From: Odontesthes bonariensis
Taxonomy: Eukaryota > Chordata > Actinopteri > Atheriniformes > Atherinopsidae
Reading direction: 5' to 3'
Assembly: GCF_027942865.1 (NCBI RefSeq)
Contig: NC_134510.1
Span: 41,042,946 to 41,106,945 of the forward strand
DNA length: 64,000 bases
Shown here in pieces: positions 59,893 to 64,000 of the stretch. A program made the translations under genes and the position numbers. How positions within the stretch are numbered: position 1 is the stretch's first letter; the number at the start of each line of letters is the position of its first letter. The notes beneath the pieces were generated by a model that saw only the letters and a list, made by a program, of their open reading frames with translations, ran no database searches and had not been told where the DNA came from.

Positions 59893-61829
59893 AACAGAGG
59901 CCAGAGAACAGAGGCCAGAGGCCAGAGAACAGAGACCAGAGGCCAGAGGCCAGAGAACAGAGACCAGAGGCCAGAGAACAGAGGCCAGAGGCCAGAGAAC
60001 AGAGGCCAGAGAACAGAGGCCAGAGAACAGAGGCCAGAGGCCAGAGAACAGAGGCCAGAGAACAGAGACCAGAGAACAGAGACCAGAGGCCAGAGAACAG
60101 AGAACAGAGGCCAGAGGCCAGAGGCCACTTCTCAGCTGGGCCCAAACAGAGCTCTGCGCTCTGCTGAGGTTCAGGGGGACAAAGTGCTCTGGATGGTACA
60201 CAGACTTTATCAGACAATACATTCAGTTTAGGTTTGTACAGAATCTCTTCTGCCCAATTTTGTTTATAATTTTCAAATAATATTATCTTAATTTGTTTAA
60301 CACTACAGGATCATTTATTTCCATATATGGATTGGAGACCTACTTTGTCCAACGACTATATTTGAGAGGTTCCACAAAAAATTTTTGATGAAATTTGTTG
60401 TGATTTCTAAATAAATCTGAACAGAAAAGACTGATCACATATATGATCTTGAGATTCTTCTTCATGTTTTTTATGTACTGAGTTCTTCTTCTGCAGTTCT
60501 CGGCGCTTCGCTGGAAGGAAACGGCGTGACGCAGCGCCCTCACCTCTGAGGTGGCGTTGACCAGCCTGTCCTTGGCTTTCAGCAGCGTCTCGGCCACCTG
60601 AGCCTTCCTGGACTGCCTCTGCTCCGACACCCGCCGTCCGATCCCCCCGCCGCCTCCGGGCCGCCGGTCGTCCACGCTGGCGGCCCGCCGCACCGACGCC
60701 CTGTGTTTGGTGGGCGTGAGGAGCTGCTGCAGTTTCCCCGCCAGACCCCCCCGGCTCGGGGACGAGACGTTGTTGGAGTTCTCGTCCACCTTGCTGCTCC
60801 GGTGGGCGGAGTCTCTGGCTCCAGCAGGTCTGCAGGTTAGAGGTCAGAGGTCAGAGGTCAGAGGGCGGGGCTGGTCAGATCAAAGCTGCGCACACCTGAG
60901 GTGGACACACTGACTTAAGGACTAATTGGTGTGAAATGGTGTGAATTGGACATTGAATTGGACCAGAGGCAGGTGGACACTGACCTGCCGTCTCTCTCTG
61001 CAGGCCGGCAGCTGCAGGCCGGCTCCGGCTCGGCCGCCTCGGCGCACTCTCTGTAGAAGTTGGAGAGGCAGACCTGACTGCGGGGAACCACCAGGCCTCC
61101 GGGCGGCGGCGGCGTGGAGGTGTCCCGGCGCCCCAGAGGGGGCTTACGGGAGCCGGCGTCCCCGCATCCGTTGGTCCCCGAGTTGTGGAGGAGGGTCTTC
61201 TTGGAGGGTTTGGCCTCTGAGGACGGAGAGGAGGCGTTAGTGGAAAAAATGCCCCTCCAAAAATAAGTAAGAAAGACGTTTTTGCTTGAAATAAGCAAAA
61301 AAATCTGCCAATGGAACTAGTAAAAATCGGCTTGTCAAGATTTCTTGAAATAAAATGTGATATTTAGGACTTTTGAGATAAAAGTGATCTTCAAATTAGC
61401 TTAAAAACCTCTTCAAATTAAAAAATAAAAGCTTCATGTGAAATATGACTCAAAACAATTTGTTTAAGACTTTTTCATTTAACAAGATATTCCAGATGTA
61501 TTGTATTAAAACAAGTCCCTATATCTGACTGAAATGGTACCTGTTAGGCAGTTGTGTCTGATATTAAGTGTAATGAGATACTCAATGAGACAAATATACT
61601 TGGTAAGATTAAAATTTTTTCCAGTGTGGTTCCGACCCGCCCGGGGAAGGCGGCGCTGACGGCGAGCTCTTACTGTCGCTCAGCGTCCTCACGCTGCTCA
61701 GGCTGCTGCTCTTCACCAGCGGACCCGTCAGGGACTCGTGGCTGGAGCTCTCGCTCAGACCGCTCCAGCTGGACTGACGAATCAGGGTGGAGTGGGGGCG
61801 GGGCCTCTGGTCAGGGTCCATCATGACTT
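48643..61829 (-). CDS. dennd4b: DENND4-family Rab guanine-nucleotide exchange factor, C-terminal 11 exons (5' partial)
   Basis: DENND4 proteins activate Rab10 through an N-terminal DENN domain, which lies beyond the right edge. Exons: 61829-61674, 61216-60985, 60829-60544, 57350-57246, 56513-56338, 53061-52905, 52829-52590, 51273-51168, 51094-50929, 50850-50792, 48788-48643 (stop). All are GT-AG and in phase; about 609 codons are present. Visible: Ser-rich linker [19 protein letters not shown]; a double CxxC module (CSLCRSC ... [16 protein letters not shown] ... CPFC) in 56513-56338; [20 protein letters not shown] and [16 protein letters not shown] in 52829-52590; LLWDTLTPD...[19 protein letters not shown]-terminus AFDKKYK...[12 protein letters not shown]...PLEC. 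Family is firm. Paralogue b is inferred from the neighbourhood: human DENND4B is at 1q21, and 1q21- and 6p-type genes share chromosomes in fish. DENND4A or DENND4C is possible. Introns carry large arrays and several transposon relics. Confidence 0.85.
48895..49900 (+). repeat. 20-bp minisatellite, about 50 copies (last DENND4 intron)
   Basis: Units TTAAAGGGACAGTTCTCCTC and TTAAAGGGACAGTTCGCCTC, with some 16-bp units lacking CCTC. Confidence 0.97.
49964..49995. other. perfect 13-bp-stem hairpin
   Basis: TTTCCTGTTGAGC, loop CATTTT, then GCTCAACAGGAAA. It lies between the direct and inverted blocks of the 20-bp minisatellite. Confidence 0.85.
50255..50450 (-). repeat. inverted block of the 20-bp minisatellite, about 10 copies
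   Basis: Units GAGGCGAACTGTCCCTTTAA and GAGGAGAACTGTCCCTTTAA are the reverse complement of the 48.9-kb array, 350 bp away from it. Confidence 0.95.
50726..50764. repeat. 12-bp tandem repeat, about 3 copies
   Basis: GCACATCTGTGT repeated just downstream (minus strand) of exon 50850-50792. Confidence 0.85.
51298..52480. repeat. CTGCTGTCACATGACTGTCA minisatellite (DENND4 intron)
   Basis: Mixture of CTGCTGTCACATGA and CTGTCACATGACC(T)CAAA steps, several dozen copies. Each step carries TCACATGA, an E-box/M-box-type motif; TCAGATGA variants dominate at 52.2-52.4 kb. It begins about 25 bp from the acceptor of exon 51273-51168. Confidence 0.95.
53262..54236. repeat. AATTGGTGTGAATTGGACTC minisatellite (DENND4 intron)
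   Basis: About 50 steps of 16-21 bp: AATTGGTGTGAATTGGACT with optional CT, and TTTGGTG or GATTGGTG variants. It is flanked by a ~50-bp direct repeat at 53208-53258 and 54333-54383, and followed by an L2-tail-like sequence (54240-54300). Confidence 0.95.
54413..54757. mobile_element. dispersed ~345-bp element, copy 1
   Basis: Contains ACAAGTC-type, ATTTCAAGAAATCTTGACAA and TTCCATTGGCAGATTTTTTT. It matches 61.24-61.63 kb in reverse orientation. One end reads CACTGGAAAAAAATC. Non-coding; a MITE-like family in DENND4 introns. Confidence 0.8.
54960..56215 (-). mobile_element. L1-like LINE ORF2 C-terminal fragment, interrupted by a MITE
   Basis: The minus strand reads (56215-56064) [20 protein letters not shown] and IQYK, then after the insertion [31 protein letters not shown], and later sequence to about 54960. 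The CWKC...H motif is that of L1 ORF2 C-termini. Stop codons make it a relic. It sits in the DENND4 intron upstream (genomically left) of exon 56513-56338. Confidence 0.75.
55465..56063. mobile_element. 599-bp TTAA-flanked MITE with ~105-bp inverted repeats
   Basis: TTAA at 55461-55464 and 56064-56067 flank long inverted repeats. Left arm AGGGATGGTTCGGAGTAGAT...; right arm on the other strand AGTGATACTCCGGAGTAGAT..., both continuing TCACCCTGGGGTCATTTGAA through to GGCTGAACATCAGCTGA. TTAA duplication and an AG start suggest the Kolobok type; piggyBac is the alternative. No coding capacity. Confidence 0.85.
57605..57880 (+). mobile_element. L2-like LINE reverse transcriptase fragment
   Basis: Plus-strand codons read SAPTVRNL, a stop, then [20 protein letters not shown] and [20 protein letters not shown] and [17 protein letters not shown], the conserved C-terminal part of L2/Rex RT. 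Relic in a DENND4 intron. Confidence 0.85.
57880..58248. other. repeat-derived intronic sequence
   Basis: Begins with CTCTTTAAAGTGCCTTTAG, the LINE tail motif also seen at 54.24 kb, then AT-rich sequence in which I recognise nothing. Confidence 0.4.
58249..58347. repeat. interstitial telomere-like repeat
   Basis: TTAACCCTAACCCTA followed by several TGTTACCCTAACCCTT steps. Mixture of the vertebrate CCCTAA hexamer and a derived CCCTTTGTTA form. Confidence 0.85.
58370..60125. repeat. 7-bp two-letter minisatellite (DENND4 intron)
   Basis: About 250 heptamers, essentially only two kinds, CAGAGGC and CAGAGAA (rare CAGAGAC), in irregular order. All three minus-strand frames are open for about 600 codons; none is a gene. 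Confidence 0.97.
60838..60863. repeat. 7-bp repeat forming a splice pyrimidine tract
   Basis: AGAGGTC repeated three to four times. On the minus strand, CTCTGACCTCTGACC immediately precedes CTAACCTGCAG, the acceptor of exon 60829-60544. Confidence 0.8.
61240..61627. mobile_element. dispersed ~345-bp element, copy 2 (inverted)
   Basis: Reverse orientation of the 54.4-kb copy. Ends AGTGGAAAAAATGC and, on the other strand, CACTGGAAAAAATT, a short imperfect inverted repeat. Ends 47 bp from the donor of exon 61829-61674. Confidence 0.8.
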
Positions 61830-61929
61830 CTGCAACAAACACAATCAACCGCATCACCGTCATCGATGGGTTAACCAATCAGAGCGAGGGATGGAGGCCG
61901 AGGCGTGAGGTGCGCCCTCAGGTAACTTA

Positions 61930-62520
61930 GGCTGTGTTCCAAACCGCATACTTCTCCTACTACTCCTACTAACTTTCTGAGTTAGTATGCCAGTTTGAGT
62001 AAGCAGAAGTTCCCGGATGCAAACTAGATTCTCCTAAATGTTGGGTATGCATCATGAGGTTACTACTCATACTCAAACTACCCAAGATGCAACGTAACGT
62101 GACGTCGCCGATCGTCATTTCCTGTCAAAACGGCAGTTTCAAGCTAGCTACAACGAGGGTAGGTTCACTTCCTGTTTTCAAAACAAAAGCACTGATTGTA
62201 TGGTAATGGCTTTCCCTATGATAAAAGGCAACGGGTTTTTTATTTTGTGAAAATAACCGGAAGTGCGTTAGCTCACTGCGGCTAGCTTTAGTAGCGCCGA
62301 ATTCGTGGGAACAAAATTGTAAATAGCCGGTATTTTGTCAGGTTTTCAACACGTTGGGGATCTAAACGACTACTTTCTCTCCTGAAAATGTTTCAAATGT
62401 TGCTAAAGTTTACAGAGTTTAGAGCTTAAGGGAAATCAGCTTCAGGCCGGCTGATTTCGGCTCGGGCAGGAGCGAAATGCATTGTGGGTAAACGCTCTGC
62501 ATACTGTCTGATCGATGAGT
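61930..62520 (+). mobile_element. MITE family 'GGCTGTGTTC', copy D with expanded end
   Basis: Starts GGCTGTGTTCCAAACCGCAT and is collinear with copy B through to CTGTCTGATCGATGAGTATG. Instead of about 35 bp of terminal sequence it then enters the TATGTAGTATGCAG array. Confidence 0.88.
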
Positions 62521-64000
62521 ATGCAGTATGTAGTATGCAGTATATAAGTATGTAGTATGTAGTATGTAGTATGCAGTATGCAGTATGTAGTATATAAGTA
62601 TGTAGTATGCAGTATGTAAGTATGTAGTATGTAGTATGCAGTATGTAGTATGCAGTATATAGTATGTGGTATGCAGTATGTAAGTATGTAAGTATGTAGT
62701 ATGTAGTATGCAGTATGCAGTATGCATTATGTAGTATGCAGTATGTAGTATGCAGTATGCAGTATGTAGTATGCAGTATATAGTATGTGGTATGCAGTAT
62801 GTAAGTATGTAAGTATGTAGTATGCAGTATGTAGTATGCAGTATGTAGTATGCAGTATGCAGTATATAGTATGCAGTATGCAGTATGTAGTATGCAGTAT
62901 GCAGTATGTAGTAGGTAGTATGCAGTATGTAGTATGCAGTATGTAGTATGCAGTATATATTATGTAGTATGTAGTATGTAGTATGCAGTATGTAGTATGT
63001 AGTATATATTATGTAGTATGTAGTATGCAGTATGTAGTATGCAGTATATATTATGTAGTATGTAGTATGTAGTATGCAGTATGTAGTATGTAGTATGCAG
63101 TATATAAGTATGTAGTATGCAGTATGTAGTATGCAGTATATATTATGTAGTATGTAGTATGTAGTATGCAGTATGTAGTATGTAGTATGCAGTATATAGT
63201 ATGTGGTATGCAGTATGTAAGTATGTAAGTATGTAGTATGCAGTATGTAGTATGCAGTATGTAGTATGCAGTATGTAGTATGCAGTATGTAGTATGCAGT
63301 ATGCAGTATGTAGTATGGAGTATGCAGTATGTAGTATCCAGTATATAGTATGTGGTATGCAGTATGTAAGTATGTAAGTATGTAGTATGCAGTATGTAAG
63401 TATGTAGTATGTAGTATGTAGTATGCAGTATGTAGTATGTGGTATGCAGTATGTAAGTATGTAAGTATGTAGTATGTAGTATGTAGTATGCAGTATGCAG
63501 TATGTAGTATGCAGTATGTAGTATGCAGTATGTAGTATGCAGTATGCAGTATGTAGTATGCAGTATGTAGTATGGAGTATGCAGTATGTAGTATCCAGTA
63601 TATAGTATGTGGTATGCAGTATGTAAGTATGTAAGTATGTAGTATGCAGTATGTAGTATGCAGTATGTAGTATGCAGTATGCAGTATGTAGTATGCAGTA
63701 TGTAGTATGCAGTATATAGTATGTAGTATGCAGTATGTAGTATGCAGTATATAGTATGTGGTATGCAGTATGTAAGTATGTAGTATGCAGTATGTAGTAT
63801 GCAGTATGTAGTATGCAGTATATAAGTATGTAGTATGCAGTATGTAAGTATGTAGTATGTAGTATGTAGTATGCAGTATGTAGTATGCAGTATATAGTAT
63901 GTGGTATGCAGTATGTAAGTATGTAAGTATGTAGTATGTAGTATGCAGTATGTAGTATGCAGTATGTAGTATGCAGTATGCAGTATGTAGTATGCAGTAT
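62518..64000. repeat. TATGTAGTATGCAG array, runs off the window
   Basis: At least 1,480 bp of 7-bp steps AGTATGC, AGTATGT and AGTATAT plus AAGTATGT. The right boundary is not seen. It starts inside MITE copy D. Confidence 0.97.

Noticed and set aside
58324-60222. Three hydrophobic open frames of about 600 codons ([10 protein letters not shown]...)
   Set aside because: Heptamer array with no stop in any minus frame; not a membrane protein.
60838-60863. AGGTCA half-sites in tandem
   Set aside because: They form the pyrimidine tract of the exon 60829 acceptor on the minus strand; listed as a splice-linked repeat instead.
61610-61674. Extension of the DENND4 exon into [13 protein letters not shown]
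   Set aside because: A strong GTAAGA donor at 61673 gives the phase needed by the next exon, and the tail of the extension is transposon sequence.

Overview
This is nuclear DNA from a ray-finned fish, most likely a percomorph teleost. Genes are split by GT-AG introns, teleost-type transposon remnants (hAT with BED finger, L1-like and L2/Rex-like LINEs, TTAA-flanked MITE) are common, and roughly half of the 64 kb (about 31 kb by my count) is tandem repeat made of about thirty different units.

Layout. 0.2-4.6 kb (+): decayed multi-domain transposon-like coding unit with a FEN/XPG-like nuclease core and a C-terminal Cys-rich CXC motif, cut by a MITE and several frameshifts. 4.6-5.1 kb (-): 5' fragment of a hAT element. 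5.54-19.68 kb (+): complete ten-exon aldh5a1 (mitochondrial succinate-semialdehyde dehydrogenase, GABA catabolism). 19.7-23.7 kb: intergenic DNA with a LINE fragment, short tandem arrays and two inverted copies of a MITE. 23.71-42.57 kb (-): complete 14-exon KIAA0319 orthologue (signal peptide, MANSC-type cysteine module, Ser/Pro linker, only two PKD domains, Cys-rich module, one membrane helix, conserved cytoplasmic tail), tail-to-tail with aldh5a1. 42.6-48.6 kb: intergenic/3' UTR DNA dominated by minisatellites. 48.64-61.83 kb (-): last 11 exons of a DENND4-family Rab GEF, probably dennd4b; its DENN domain lies beyond the right edge. 61.9-64 kb: a MITE whose end has grown into a microsatellite that runs off the window.

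The aldh5a1-KIAA0319 pair is adjacent in human too (6p22). DENND4B is on human 1q21, so the third gene fits the fish arrangement in which 6p- and 1q21-type genes share a chromosome. The three genes have unrelated functions; no operon-like logic applies.

The most unusual pattern is that several intronic minisatellites abut, and in some cases are built from, the 3' splice site of the next exon. Repeat units carry the polypyrimidine tract, the AG, and in one case the first ~20 exonic bases. The long open frames in the arrays are a by-product of stop-free units, not genes. Exon limits were derived by hand from protein similarity, splice consensus and phase agreement; every junction reported for the three genes keeps frame.
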